21,295 nucleotides of DNA. It comes from a virus. The translations under genes and the position numbers were made by a program. Location of the stretch: positions 1-21,295 of IMG/VR virus record IMGVR_UViG_3300025141_000928; one strand, written 5' to 3'. Below, piece by piece: positions 1 through 7,687 of the stretch. The notes under the pieces were generated by a model. That model worked only from the letters and a program-made list of their open reading frames with translations, ran no database searches and was not told the origin of the DNA. Within the stretch, counting starts at the first letter, position 1; the number at the start of each line of letters is the position of its first letter.

Positions 1-200
1 ATGAAAGAACATACCAAACAAAAGTAGAAATGAAAGTTCTGGGCTACATTATTGGCGAGGGTAAAAATCAAATAACTCCAAAGGTTGTAATCAGAGAAAC
101 TCAGGCAAGATTTAGGTTAGCAAGAGAAAGAACTATTTTAGAAGATGAAGTAGAACAGATTTCTAATAAGTCTAGCGACGAGAGGTTTTATCGCGGATAA
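1..200 (+). CDS. 3' end of a probable tail completion / sheath-stabiliser protein (gp15-like)
   Basis: This is the last 65 codons of a gene that enters from the left edge, read in the frame whose first full codon is at base 3 and ending at TAA 198-200. The visible residues include VEMKVLGYIIGEGKNQ, then PKVVIRETQARFRLARERTI, and the protein ends RFYRG. From memory this resembles the C-terminus of T4-like gp15, which caps the tail tube and sheath at the neck. Lying directly upstream of the sheath gene fits that role. Only the tail end is visible, so the family call is tentative. An internal ATG at 30 is in frame but is probably not the start, because the frame is open to the window edge. Confidence 0.5.
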   Translation, partial: ERTYQTKVEMKVLGYIIGEGKNQITPKVVIRETQARFRLARERTILEDEVEQISNKSSDERFYRG

Positions 201-222
201 GATAATTTTAGACTTTTCATAT

Positions 223-231
223 ACTATTTAT
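223..231 (+). promoter_or_regulatory. Probable late promoter (ACTATTTAT) for the sheath gene
   Basis: ACTATTTAT followed by ATAAG lies 27 bases before the sheath start codon. The same 9-mer recurs at 3277-3285 and 4937-4945, each time in a gap before a tail gene. TATTTATA (225-232) differs from the T4 late promoter TATAAATA at two positions. Function is inferred from position and recurrence. Confidence 0.5.
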
Positions 232-258
232 ATAAGAGTTAACTAAGGAGACGAAAAT

Positions 259-3249
259 ATGTCATCTATCGACCGCAGATATAAATTTATTTCACCCGGT
301 GTCTTTATTGATGAAATCGATAATTCACAACGCCCAAGAGCCCCAGCCCCAGTTGGACCAGCCATTATTGGCAGAACGGAACGCGGCCCGGGCCTTAAGC
401 CGATAACGGTTTCTTCATTTTCAGAATTTATTGAAGTTTTTGGCAATCCAATCGCTGGTGGTTCTAGCGATGATGTTTGGAGGAATGGCAATTATACATC
501 ACCGACGTATGCAGCCTATGCTGCGCAAGCTTGGCTTAAAAACTCATCTACGGCAACGATTGTAAGGCTCCTCGGCGCTCAGCATGGCGGCGCGACATCG
601 GCCGGCCTAGCTGGGTGGCAGACCACGGCTCTCACTGATGCAGGGCCGGGCAGCGGCGGTGGTGCATATGGTTTGTTTATTGTTCCCAACGAGGATCCCG
701 GATCGGCCGACGACGCCTACACCGCGACGAAAACTGGAGCACTGGCAGCTATTTTTTACTGCAATGAAGGCTGCTTTGAGCTTTCTGGGGCTCTTCGTAA
801 TCCATACTCTTCCAAAGACGGCATCATCGGCGACTTAGAAGTGTCAGGCACATGTGTTATGATCCAAAATGTGGGTAGCAATTATGAATATATTGGTCAG
901 ATTAAAGACGCTGATGGCTCTTTAGTGTTAAAAACAGCCTTTAATTTTAATCCAGATAGTGAAAAATACATCAGAAAAGTATTTAACACTAACCCGGTTA
1001 AAACGAACTCTGACATTAATTCTAGCATAGAAACATACTGGCTAGGTGAGACTTTTGACAACTGGATGGACTCTCAAGTTCAGGAATACAGTACTTCCAC
1101 GACAGGTAGTACAGTCGGATTTGTTGTCGGTCTTATGGCCAGCGGCTCCAACCAAGCCGGCGATCAAGCAAAGCATCGCCATGGTATGACAGATAGCACA
1201 ACTGGCTGGGTGTTTGCGCAAGATACATCAACGAACTCTGGTAGTTATGCTGTTAGTGGTATGCAAAAGTTGTTTTACTTTAAAACAATGGATTCGGGCG
1301 AAGCTACGCAAAGAAAATACAAGATTTCCATTGAGGACATTAGGCCTTCATCGAATAATACGGATCCATATGGTTCATTTTCAGTATCCGTCAGACTTGT
1401 TACAGACACTGATAACGCGCCCAAAGTTGTTGAGAAGTTTTCATCTTGTAACTTGAATCCTAATTCAAACAACTATGTTGGAAAGAAAATCGGCACTGAG
1501 TATCGAACGTGGGATGACACTACTAGAAGATACACAATCAAGGGCGAACACCCGGCTCGTTCTAGGTTTATTAGAGTCGTAATGAATGACGACGTTGACA
1601 GCGGCTATCACGATCCGCAGGTTGTGCCGTTTGGCTGTTATGGCCCGAAAACCATCATTCCATTTTCTGTGGTTAGTAGTTCATACCGCACGAACTCGAC
1701 CGGGGCGCTCTACAATTATCCGAATTCGCCATTGGTGGTTGGATCTACGACCGCCACCGCGAGCAACATTGAAGATGCCGCATATGTTAAGGGCTCAACT
1801 TCAATAATGCAATCTTATGCTGCCAACGGCGCAGAAAAAACTGCTGATGGCAGTTTTGTATTCTTGGGTTACGGCGCTCTTACTGCCTCAATATACTTCC
1901 CAGAGTTGGGCTTGAGAGAAGACAGCAAGTCTGGCTCTCTGGCTAATCCAAAGAATGCTTACTGGGGTGCAACTTATAGTAAATATAATTCGAATCAGCA
2001 CGATCCAAGCTTTGTTGATACAATCAAATACATAAATCACAAAGATTCAATTACTTCTGGGCTTTTAGAAGATTCGTGGACATTTACTTTGGATGATTTA
2101 ATGATTAGTTCCAGCCATGGCTATTGGGCCACCGGCCAAAGAGTTTCGCAAAAATCATTTACATCTGACGCATCAGGCCAAGCAGGCGCGGAAAATGGCA
2201 CATGGAAAGACCTATTAAGAGCCGGCTGGAACAAGTTTACCGTTCCGATGTACGGTGGCGACGACGGTCTGGACATTACAGAAAGCGACCCATTCAGAAA
2301 TAGCCAATGGACTGGCACTCCGACTGACGTGACTAGCTATTCGCTTAACTCGGTTAAGAGAGCTATTGATTCAATTGCCGACCCGGATCAAGTCGAGATT
2401 AATGCAGCCACTGCACCCGGCGTTACTAATGAGACATTGACTAATCAGTTGGTGGAAGTGTGCGAAGGCCGCGGCGATGCTATAGCTATCATTGATGTCA
2501 AGGGCGGCTTTAAGCCAAAGTCTGAAAATTCAGATAGTTTTGCATCTCGCTTAGGTAGCATTGATACAGTAGTTGATAATCTGCAGAATCGTAACTTGAA
2601 TACAAGCTACGGTTGCGCTTACTACCCGTGGGTTAAGATTTCAGATTCGATTAACGCTACTACGTTGTGGGCACCGCCCTCAGTTGTTGCTCTGGGTGTA
2701 TTCTCTAGCACCGACATGAAGGAAGCACCTTGGTTCGCGCCTGCTGGCTTCACCAGAGGCGGCTTAAGCGACGGCGCGGCTGGTATTCCGGTTGTGCAGG
2801 TTGAAGCGCGTCTAACAAAGGATGAGAGAGATGATCTCTATCTAGCCAAGGTTAATCCGATTGCACAGTTCCCGCAAGAAGGGCTGGTCATATTTGGCCA
2901 AAAGACTTTGCAGGCAACGCCATCAGCGCTTGATAGAATTAACGTTCGCAGGCTCATGATTTTCCTTAAGAAGGAAATCTCTAGAGCCTCAAAGTCGCTC
3001 TTGTTTGATCCAAATACGAAAGTAACTTGGAACAGATTTATTGGAATGGTTAAACCATTGCTGTTGAGCGTAAAAGTCAGATTGGGATTGGAAGACTTCA
3101 AGTTGATCCTTGATGAAACAACCACAACTCCTGATTTGATTGATCAAAACATAATGTATGCGAAGATCATTCTTAAGCCAACGAGAGCAATCGAGTTTAT
3201 TGCGATTGATTTTGTAATCACGGATTCAGGAGCATCATTTGAAGACTAA
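259..3249 (+). CDS. Tail sheath protein (gp18-like), unusually large
   Basis: This is the contractile sheath subunit, which forms stacked rings around the tail tube and contracts to drive the tube through the host envelope. The N-terminus has the classic SPGVFIDEID motif (about residues 12-21), followed by a GPAIIGRTERGPG segment. The conserved C-terminal part has a PPSVVALGVFSSTD stretch and an APAGFTRGG motif (about residues 805-838), then a final domain ending VITDSGASFED. The protein is 996 aa against 659 for T4 gp18, and the extra length lies in the Ser/Thr/Gly-rich middle (about residues 130-780). That region is probably made of surface-exposed insertion domains. The ATG at 259 follows AAGGAG at 245-250. 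The tail tube gene comes next, as in T4 (18-19). Identity is secure; the role of the insertion is inferred. Confidence 0.93.
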   Translation: MSSIDRRYKFISPGVFIDEIDNSQRPRAPAPVGPAIIGRTERGPGLKPITVSSFSEFIEVFGNPIAGGSSDDVWRNGNYTSPTYAAYAAQAWLKNSSTATIVRLLGAQHGGATSAGLAGWQTTALTDAGPGSGGGAYGLFIVPNEDPGSADDAYTATKTGALAAIFYCNEGCFELSGALRNPYSSKDGIIGDLEVSGTCVMIQNVGSNYEYIGQIKDADGSLVLKTAFNFNPDSEKYIRKVFNTNPVKTNSDINSSIETYWLGETFDNWMDSQVQEYSTSTTGSTVGFVVGLMASGSNQAGDQAKHRHGMTDSTTGWVFAQDTSTNSGSYAVSGMQKLFYFKTMDSGEATQRKYKISIEDIRPSSNNTDPYGSFSVSVRLVTDTDNAPKVVEKFSSCNLNPNSNNYVGKKIGTEYRTWDDTTRRYTIKGEHPARSRFIRVVMNDDVDSGYHDPQVVPFGCYGPKTIIPFSVVSSSYRTNSTGALYNYPNSPLVVGSTTATASNIEDAAYVKGSTSIMQSYAANGAEKTADGSFVFLGYGALTASIYFPELGLREDSKSGSLANPKNAYWGATYSKYNSNQHDPSFVDTIKYINHKDSITSGLLEDSWTFTLDDLMISSSHGYWATGQRVSQKSFTSDASGQAGAENGTWKDLLRAGWNKFTVPMYGGDDGLDITESDPFRNSQWTGTPTDVTSYSLNSVKRAIDSIADPDQVEINAATAPGVTNETLTNQLVEVCEGRGDAIAIIDVKGGFKPKSENSDSFASRLGSIDTVVDNLQNRNLNTSYGCAYYPWVKISDSINATTLWAPPSVVALGVFSSTDMKEAPWFAPAGFTRGGLSDGAAGIPVVQVEARLTKDERDDLYLAKVNPIAQFPQEGLVIFGQKTLQATPSALDRINVRRLMIFLKKEISRASKSLLFDPNTKVTWNRFIGMVKPLLLSVKVRLGLEDFKLILDETTTTPDLIDQNIMYAKIILKPTRAIEFIAIDFVITDSGASFED

Positions 3250-3255
3250 AAGTGG

Positions 3256-3273
3256 GGGGTGATTTTTCACCCC
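3256..3273 (+). terminator. Hairpin between sheath and tube genes (attenuator or terminator)
   Basis: GGGGTGA, a TTTT loop and TCACCCC form a perfect 7-bp stem just after the sheath stop codon. No T-run follows, so it may be a weak terminator, a processing site or a 3'-end stabiliser. The late-promoter motif begins 3 bases downstream. Confidence 0.5.
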
Positions 3274-3276
3274 TGC

Positions 3277-3285
3277 ACTATTTAT
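3277..3285 (+). promoter_or_regulatory. Probable late promoter (ACTATTTAT) for the tube gene
   Basis: CACTATTTAT lies 23 bases before the tube start. The same 10-mer is found at 4936-4945. It sits directly after a hairpin, the usual 'end one transcript, start the next' arrangement of phage tail genes. Confidence 0.5.
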
Positions 3286-3308
3286 AATGATAAGGGAGAA
3301 AGAAAAAC

Positions 3309-3836
3309 ATGGCACAAGGATTTTGGTCAGACCCTCTAGTAGAGCCTAAAAGACAATATAGGTGGGTATTATATTTAGGCGGCATGCCAACTTGGATTAT
3401 TAAGACAGTTAAGAAGCCGTCATTCACTGTTACTGAGAGCCCTCATCAGTATTTGAATCATACGTTTTATTACCCTGCAAGAGTTCAGTGGAATACGATT
3501 GATATTACTTTGGCAGATCCTGTGGATCCCGATGCTTCAGATTCAATGTTGGCTCGTTTATTTGCTGCGGGCTATGAGTATCCTTTGGATGCGGCTAGTA
3601 CTACCACGGTTTCTAAAGTTAAAGCAAATTTTGCTTTAGGTGAAGTCAAAATTGTACAACTTGGAGCAGAAGGAGAGGCTGTAGAAACGTGGAGTTTGAC
3701 AAATTCTTTTATTACCGCTATTGATTTTGGGACTTTAGATTATGCCTCAGATGAAATGGTTAACATCTCTGCCACAATACGTTATGATTGGGCTGAGCTT
3801 GATGTCCCAGCCGGCCGAACAATCTCGCCGGGCTAA
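3309..3836 (+). CDS. Tail tube protein (gp19-like)
   Basis: This is the inner tail tube subunit that polymerises into the rigid channel for DNA ejection. It is 175 aa (T4 gp19 is 163). The N-terminal FWSDPLVEPKRQYRWVLYLGG stretch, a TVKKPSFTVTE segment with the usual basic residue and aromatic, the NHTFYYPARVQWNTIDITL strand pair and the C-terminal beta strand ending in ISATIRYDWAEL are typical of the T4-like tube fold. The ATG at 3309 has a strong ribosome site (AAGGGAGA, 3292-3299). It follows the sheath gene by 59 bases, an arrangement shared by nearly all myoviruses. It probably has its own late promoter as well as readthrough, which would suit a high-copy structural protein. Confidence 0.9.
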   Translation: MAQGFWSDPLVEPKRQYRWVLYLGGMPTWIIKTVKKPSFTVTESPHQYLNHTFYYPARVQWNTIDITLADPVDPDASDSMLARLFAAGYEYPLDAASTTTVSKVKANFALGEVKIVQLGAEGEAVETWSLTNSFITAIDFGTLDYASDEMVNISATIRYDWAELDVPAGRTISPG

Positions 3837-3860
3837 AGAATAAAAAAAAAGAGGTAATTA

Positions 3861-4721
3861 ATGACACAGAACAGAAACGAAGAGCGTATCGGCTCTATGC
3901 CCGATATCTCTTCGCCAGCACCCATTGCTGAGCAAATGGGCGCTTCATTTGATTTTTCAATTCCAACAGAATTAATTGAACTACCATCAAGGGGAATGTT
4001 TTATCCCGAAAACCATCCTTTGCGCGACAAAGAACACGTTGAAGTGCGCTACATGACTGCGAAGGATGAAGATACTTTAACAAATCGCAGCCTCATTCAA
4101 AAGGGGGTTGTCTTAGATCGGCTAATAAAAAATATTTTAGTTGATAAAACGATTAATGTTAGTTCTCTTTTGTTGGGCGATAAAAATGCTATTATTGTTG
4201 CTGCAAGATCAACAGGATATGGAAATATATACACCACACAGGTTACATGCCCGTCTTGCTTTGAAAACAGCGAACAAAGCTTTGATTTAAATAATCTAAA
4301 ATTGCAGTTCCCCGACAAAGAAAGGTTGGACAGCTTGGCTGTTACGAAAAATGATGATGACACATTTTCATTTACACTGCCGAAAACTAAAGCTGTGGTT
4401 AAAGCTAAATTATTGGCAGGCACAGACGAAAGCAAGCTTGAAAGGCTACAAGCCAACAAAAAGAAGAATAAGCTTCCTGAAACGCCAATAGTTGATCAAA
4501 TTAGGGCTTGTATAACAGCAGTTAATGGGCTTGCAGAGCCAGCAAACGTTAATAAATTTGTTGATGTTATGCCATTGTTTGATGGAAGATATTTTCGAAA
4601 AATTTATAATAAACTAATTCCAAATATTGATATGAGGCATAGTTTTCAATGTTCGCACTGTGATCACGAAGCAGGGGTGGAGGTGCCGCTCACCGCGGAC
4701 TTTTTTTGGCCTGACCGATGA
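3861..4721 (+). CDS. gp26-like baseplate hub / tail assembly protein with two CxxC pairs
   Basis: A 286-aa protein resembling the T4 baseplate (gp26-like) family. It has an ELPSRGMFYP motif near residue 40, a GD-N-AIIVAARSTGYG stretch (about 106-121), a CPSC pair at 130-133 and a CSHC pair at 264-267 that together could bind zinc, and a C-terminal ADFFWPDR. It has a good ribosome site (GAGGTAA) before ATG 3861. Its place between tube and tape measure is that of the tail assembly chaperones (lambda G/GT, P2 E/E', Mu 41-region). The last Phe-Phe-Trp codons contain a run of seven T from which ribosomes could slip into the downstream 63-codon extension. It may therefore act as a chaperone for the tape measure rather than as a structural hub protein. 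Family call fairly good; exact role inferred. Confidence 0.65.
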   Translation: MTQNRNEERIGSMPDISSPAPIAEQMGASFDFSIPTELIELPSRGMFYPENHPLRDKEHVEVRYMTAKDEDTLTNRSLIQKGVVLDRLIKNILVDKTINVSSLLLGDKNAIIVAARSTGYGNIYTTQVTCPSCFENSEQSFDLNNLKLQFPDKERLDSLAVTKNDDDTFSFTLPKTKAVVKAKLLAGTDESKLERLQANKKKNKLPETPIVDQIRACITAVNGLAEPANVNKFVDVMPLFDGRYFRKIYNKLIPNIDMRHSFQCSHCDHEAGVEVPLTADFFWPDR

Positions 4722-4899
4722 ATATATTGAAGCTGTCTATGAGCAGTTTTTTGCATTAAAATATCATGGCGGATGGAGTTTTGTCGAAGCGTATAATTTG
4801 CCAATCAAATTAAGGGCTTGGTTCATGCAGCGTCTGATCAAGCAAAAAGAAAGTGAAAACGAAGCTATAGAAAAAGCAAATAAAAAAAGTAGTAGATAA
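4660..4899 (+). CDS. Small ORF overlapping the gp26-like gene, probably expressed by frameshift (gp51-position tail assembly chaperone extension)
   Basis: The frame is open from a GTG at 4660, but that GTG has no ribosome site, and there is no ATG before the conserved-looking part (GLTDEYIEAVYEQFF, YHGGWSFVEAYNLP, LRAWFMQRLIKQ, then an acidic/basic helix). The only strong ribosome sequence (GGAGGT, 4679-4684) has no start codon in this frame at proper distance. The likely expression route is a +1 or -2 ribosomal slip on TTTTTTT (4701-4707) near the end of the gp26-like gene. That would yield a fusion of about 345 aa (282 + 63). The product is helical and Trp/aromatic-rich with a Lys/Glu-rich tail, as in tail assembly chaperone extensions. 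T4 has gene 51 in this position. Coding is likely; mechanism inferred. Confidence 0.6.
   Translation: MITKQGWRCRSPRTFFGLTDEYIEAVYEQFFALKYHGGWSFVEAYNLPIKLRAWFMQRLIKQKESENEAIEKANKKSSR
4701..4707 (+). promoter_or_regulatory. Candidate programmed frameshift site (T7 run)
   Basis: The codons TTT TTT TGG of the gp26-like gene form a run of seven T. A +1 or -2 slip here joins the frame of the 63-codon downstream ORF. A -1 slip meets a stop (TGA 4712-4714) after three codons. A Mu-type -2 shift would give the same frame. Confidence 0.5.
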
Positions 4900-4930
4900 A
4901 GGACGCCGAATGAGCGTCCTTTATTTTATG
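4898..4930 (+). terminator. Rho-independent terminator
   Basis: AAAGGACGC, a 7-base loop and GCGTCCTTT form a perfect 9-bp stem (4898-4922), followed by the T-rich ATTTTATG. It overlaps the stop codon of the preceding ORF and precedes the next late-promoter motif by 13 bases. Confidence 0.75.
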
Positions 4931-4936
4931 TGAAAC

Positions 4937-4945
4937 ACTATTTAT
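4937..4945 (+). promoter_or_regulatory. Probable late promoter (ACTATTTAT) for the tape-measure operon
   Basis: CACTATTTAT, identical over 10 bases to the tube-gene copy, lies 18 bases before the ATG at 4964 and just after a strong terminator. It would start a transcript running through the tape measure and baseplate genes, which have no other visible promoter. Confidence 0.5.
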
Positions 4946-4963
4946 TCAAAGGAGAATAGATAA

Positions 4964-5296
4964 ATGGAAAAACTCCCAATTATTGAAATTGATTTAAGCT
5001 TTGCAAAAAAGAAAGTATTGAATGAAAATTTATATAGTTTATTTACGGGCGCCGTAGGATTATTTTTAAAAGGCATTGGAGTAGATATTGATAAATTATC
5101 AATTCCAGTAAGAATAACAGGCACTAAAAAAGAAATAGGCGCTTTTAGAACGGCTTTAAACAATTCGAAGCAATATATAGAAACCGCAAAGGCGCATGGC
5201 AAAGATAGCGACGAAGCTGCTTCAAAAAAGAAAGAACTGCTAACCGCCGTTTCAAACTTTGAAGAAGTAACAAAAATTAAATGGCCGGTGAAATAG
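4964..5296 (+). CDS. Small protein upstream of the tape measure, function unknown
   Basis: 110 aa, not recognised. The N-terminal half has alternating hydrophobic stretches (PIIEIDLSF, then SLFTGAVGLFLKGIGVDID). The C-terminal half looks alpha-helical and charged (about residues 55-100, rich in Lys, Glu and Ala). No signal peptide or clear membrane segment is seen. The ATG at 4964 has a strong ribosome site (AAAGGAGA, 4948-4954). It is the first gene of a probable late transcript and sits 12 bases before the tape measure, so a role as a tape-measure partner or chaperone is a reasonable guess based only on position. Confidence 0.75.
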   Translation: MEKLPIIEIDLSFAKKKVLNENLYSLFTGAVGLFLKGIGVDIDKLSIPVRITGTKKEIGAFRTALNNSKQYIETAKAHGKDSDEAASKKKELLTAVSNFEEVTKIKWPVK

Positions 5297-5308
5297 GAAC
5301 TTTAAAAC

Positions 5309-7678
5309 ATGACAGATCCATCAACACTTACACCAGAACAAATACAAAAGATAAAAGCGCAAGTCGATAAAATTACGGACGGCTTTAAAGCTGCAGAAAC
5401 GGCTGTCGAAGATTTTGGCCAAAAGGCCGCCGAGGTCATGGCCAAGGCGACCAAGGAGGCCGAAGGCCTCAATAAAAATACGGTGACTTATGGCCAAACT
5501 ATGCGCGAAATTCAGTATACGATGGAAGCCCAAGAAAGAGTTCATAAAAATATAATTACGCAGTTGGAGACACAAATAAAAGCCGTTCAGGAAAGGACTA
5601 TCGGCGAAAAGAAGACTAAGGCCGAAGCCAAGGAGTTCGAAAAGGCGAAAAAGAAAGAACTTGTAGCGCTTGAAAAACAAAAGAGGATACAAGAGGACAT
5701 TTATGGCATTCAGAAAAAACGGCGGGACAACGAAAAAGAAGGTGTTAAAAATGCTGAAGATTTTCTAAGCGCTCTCGGGGTGGTTAAAAAGAATCAATTT
5801 GGTATTTTTGGAATACTTACAAAAACAACAGAACAGCAAGCCAAGTTCAAAAAAAGGATTACAGAATCAGTTAAATCCGGCGAAATGCTCGCCGGCGCCA
5901 TGAAGAAAGTGGCAGAAGGGGCAATGCAGCTAGCTGTTATGGGCATGAAAGGTGGTAGTCTTTTTGGCATTGATCTTCCCGGTATTGTTGGAGCAATTAA
6001 GGAATCGCTAGTTTTACCCGCAGAATTATATCGTACATACGGTGACATGGAAAGATACAAAAATATGATTGTGGAGAGTAGACAAGAATTGGCCATATGG
6101 GGTGTAACAGAAAAAGAAGCAGGCATGGCACTTGCAGAGCTTGCATCAACAATACCAGAATTTAATATGGCCAGCGTTAGTGCTCAGAAAGAAATGCTAG
6201 CCACCAGTACTGCACTTACTAAAATGGGGTTTGATCTAAAAACAACAGTTAAAACTCAAGAAAACTTAATTAAGACGCTGCGAATGGCCCCGAAAGAAGC
6301 AGCCAAATACACAAAGAGTTTGGCTGGTTTAAGTAAGCAAATGAAAGTTGGTAATAAGTTTTTCCAAGACATGCAAAACTCAATGGAACAACTGGCAGCT
6401 TTCACAAAAGATAAAGCAATAAAAGTTTTTGAAACAATGGCTACTAGAGCCCACGCTTTGGGTCTTGCGATTAATCAACTTTGGAAAACTACTGAAGGAT
6501 TCGAAACTTTTGCAAATGCGTCACAAAAAGTTGCAGAGTTCAATATTGCTCTTGGTGGGCCATATCTTAATACATTAAAGATGATGAAGGCCGCTCACAA
6601 TGAACCAATAAAAGTAATAGAACAAATGCAAGATGCTTTCGCCGCGTCTGGCAAGAGTTTGTCGGACATGTCACCCGCAATGGTAAAATATATGGCAAGC
6701 ACGATTGGTGTAAGCAAAGTTGAACTAAAAAGGATTATGGGCAGCAAAGCTGCGCTTAAAGAGTGGGCAGAACAACAGAAAAAGTCTGAAAAGCGGCAAG
6801 AAGACCTCAACAATATGGTACTAAAAGCACAAGATATTTTCATGGAGCTTAGTGCTGTAATCCGCGAAGTGTTTTTTTCAAATGGCGACTTTATTGAGTC
6901 TATGAAAAGCGCGGTCAGGGGCCTAGGCGATTGGATTAAAAACAATAAATGGCTAATTGAAACACTCATATCACTTTTTACACCGCCCGGCGGATTTATT
7001 GTTCTAGCAATCGCCGGCATCGTGAAATTGGGCTCAGTGTTATTTATGCTTAATCTGCAAATGATGGCTACTAGCGGCGGCACTATGGGCTTGGGCGGCG
7101 CCTTATCGAGCGTGTTCGCCGGCGCCGGCTTAAGTGTCACTTTGGCCGGGATTGCATCCATCGCCATGGCAATTGGCGGCATTGTCATGATTGGATACAC
7201 TGCAATTAGCGTTATTTCAGAACTGATGGCCGCCAAGACCAAACAAGAAAAGACGAAGGCCCGGGCCGGCGCCGGCGGCGCTGTTGTTGGTGCTATAATC
7301 GGCGGAGTGCTCGGCTCGGCTTTGGGGCCGGCCGGCACCGTCCTTGGTGCAGGCGCAGGCAGCATGATCGGCAAGTGGGCTGGCCAAGCCTTTGTTGATG
7401 ATGCCGAATTCAGCCCAGGCTCAGTGAAAGCAATTGTTACGAAAGGCGGCGAAGTCGCCATACCAAGTGCAATGGATACGGTAACCGCCGCAAAACAGCG
7501 AGCCGGCTCATCGGCTAGGACCGACGCGCTGCTGGAGAGGTTAGTTACGTTAACAGAAAAAAACTTAAATAAAAACACCACTATGGTGGTTTCCGGTAAA
7601 GTACTCGGCGAGATCGCTGATTCTCAACGCAACAAGAACGCCACCTATGGCCGACCGGGCACACCAATTGCCGTATAG
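5309..7678 (+). CDS. Tape measure protein
   Basis: This protein sets tail length and is threaded inside the tube until ejection. It is 789 aa. Residues about 10-150 are charged and heptad-like (Lys/Glu/Ala/Gln-rich coiled coil). The middle is helical. Residues about 547-640 are strongly hydrophobic and could span membranes several times. A Gly/Ala-rich segment follows (about 653-695, with many GCC-GGC codons), then a polar C-terminal part ending GRPGTPIAV. Long coiled coil plus hydrophobic patches just after tube and chaperone-like genes is the usual tape-measure signature. With the general rule of about 0.15 nm per residue the tail would be near 118 nm. T4 gp29 plays this role. A long antisense frame in 6595-7581 is only a shadow of the Gly/Ala-rich codons. 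Confidence 0.85.
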   Translation: MTDPSTLTPEQIQKIKAQVDKITDGFKAAETAVEDFGQKAAEVMAKATKEAEGLNKNTVTYGQTMREIQYTMEAQERVHKNIITQLETQIKAVQERTIGEKKTKAEAKEFEKAKKKELVALEKQKRIQEDIYGIQKKRRDNEKEGVKNAEDFLSALGVVKKNQFGIFGILTKTTEQQAKFKKRITESVKSGEMLAGAMKKVAEGAMQLAVMGMKGGSLFGIDLPGIVGAIKESLVLPAELYRTYGDMERYKNMIVESRQELAIWGVTEKEAGMALAELASTIPEFNMASVSAQKEMLATSTALTKMGFDLKTTVKTQENLIKTLRMAPKEAAKYTKSLAGLSKQMKVGNKFFQDMQNSMEQLAAFTKDKAIKVFETMATRAHALGLAINQLWKTTEGFETFANASQKVAEFNIALGGPYLNTLKMMKAAHNEPIKVIEQMQDAFAASGKSLSDMSPAMVKYMASTIGVSKVELKRIMGSKAALKEWAEQQKKSEKRQEDLNNMVLKAQDIFMELSAVIREVFFSNGDFIESMKSAVRGLGDWIKNNKWLIETLISLFTPPGGFIVLAIAGIVKLGSVLFMLNLQMMATSGGTMGLGGALSSVFAGAGLSVTLAGIASIAMAIGGIVMIGYTAISVISELMAAKTKQEKTKARAGAGGAVVGAIIGGVLGSALGPAGTVLGAGAGSMIGKWAGQAFVDDAEFSPGSVKAIVTKGGEVAIPSAMDTVTAAKQRAGSSARTDALLERLVTLTEKNLNKNTTMVVSGKVLGEIADSQRNKNATYGRPGTPIAV

Positions 7679-7687
7679 GAGAAAATA

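Noticed and set aside
4701-4714. A -1 frameshift at the T7 run
   Set aside because: The -1 frame meets TGA after three codons (4712-4714), so only +1 or -2 would yield a longer product.
6595-7581. A 328-codon open frame on the minus strand inside the tape measure gene
   Set aside because: It mirrors the Gly/Ala-rich and hydrophobic codons of the tape measure and has low-complexity Pro/Ser/Ala content. All other genes are on the + strand, and no promoter or ribosome site supports it.
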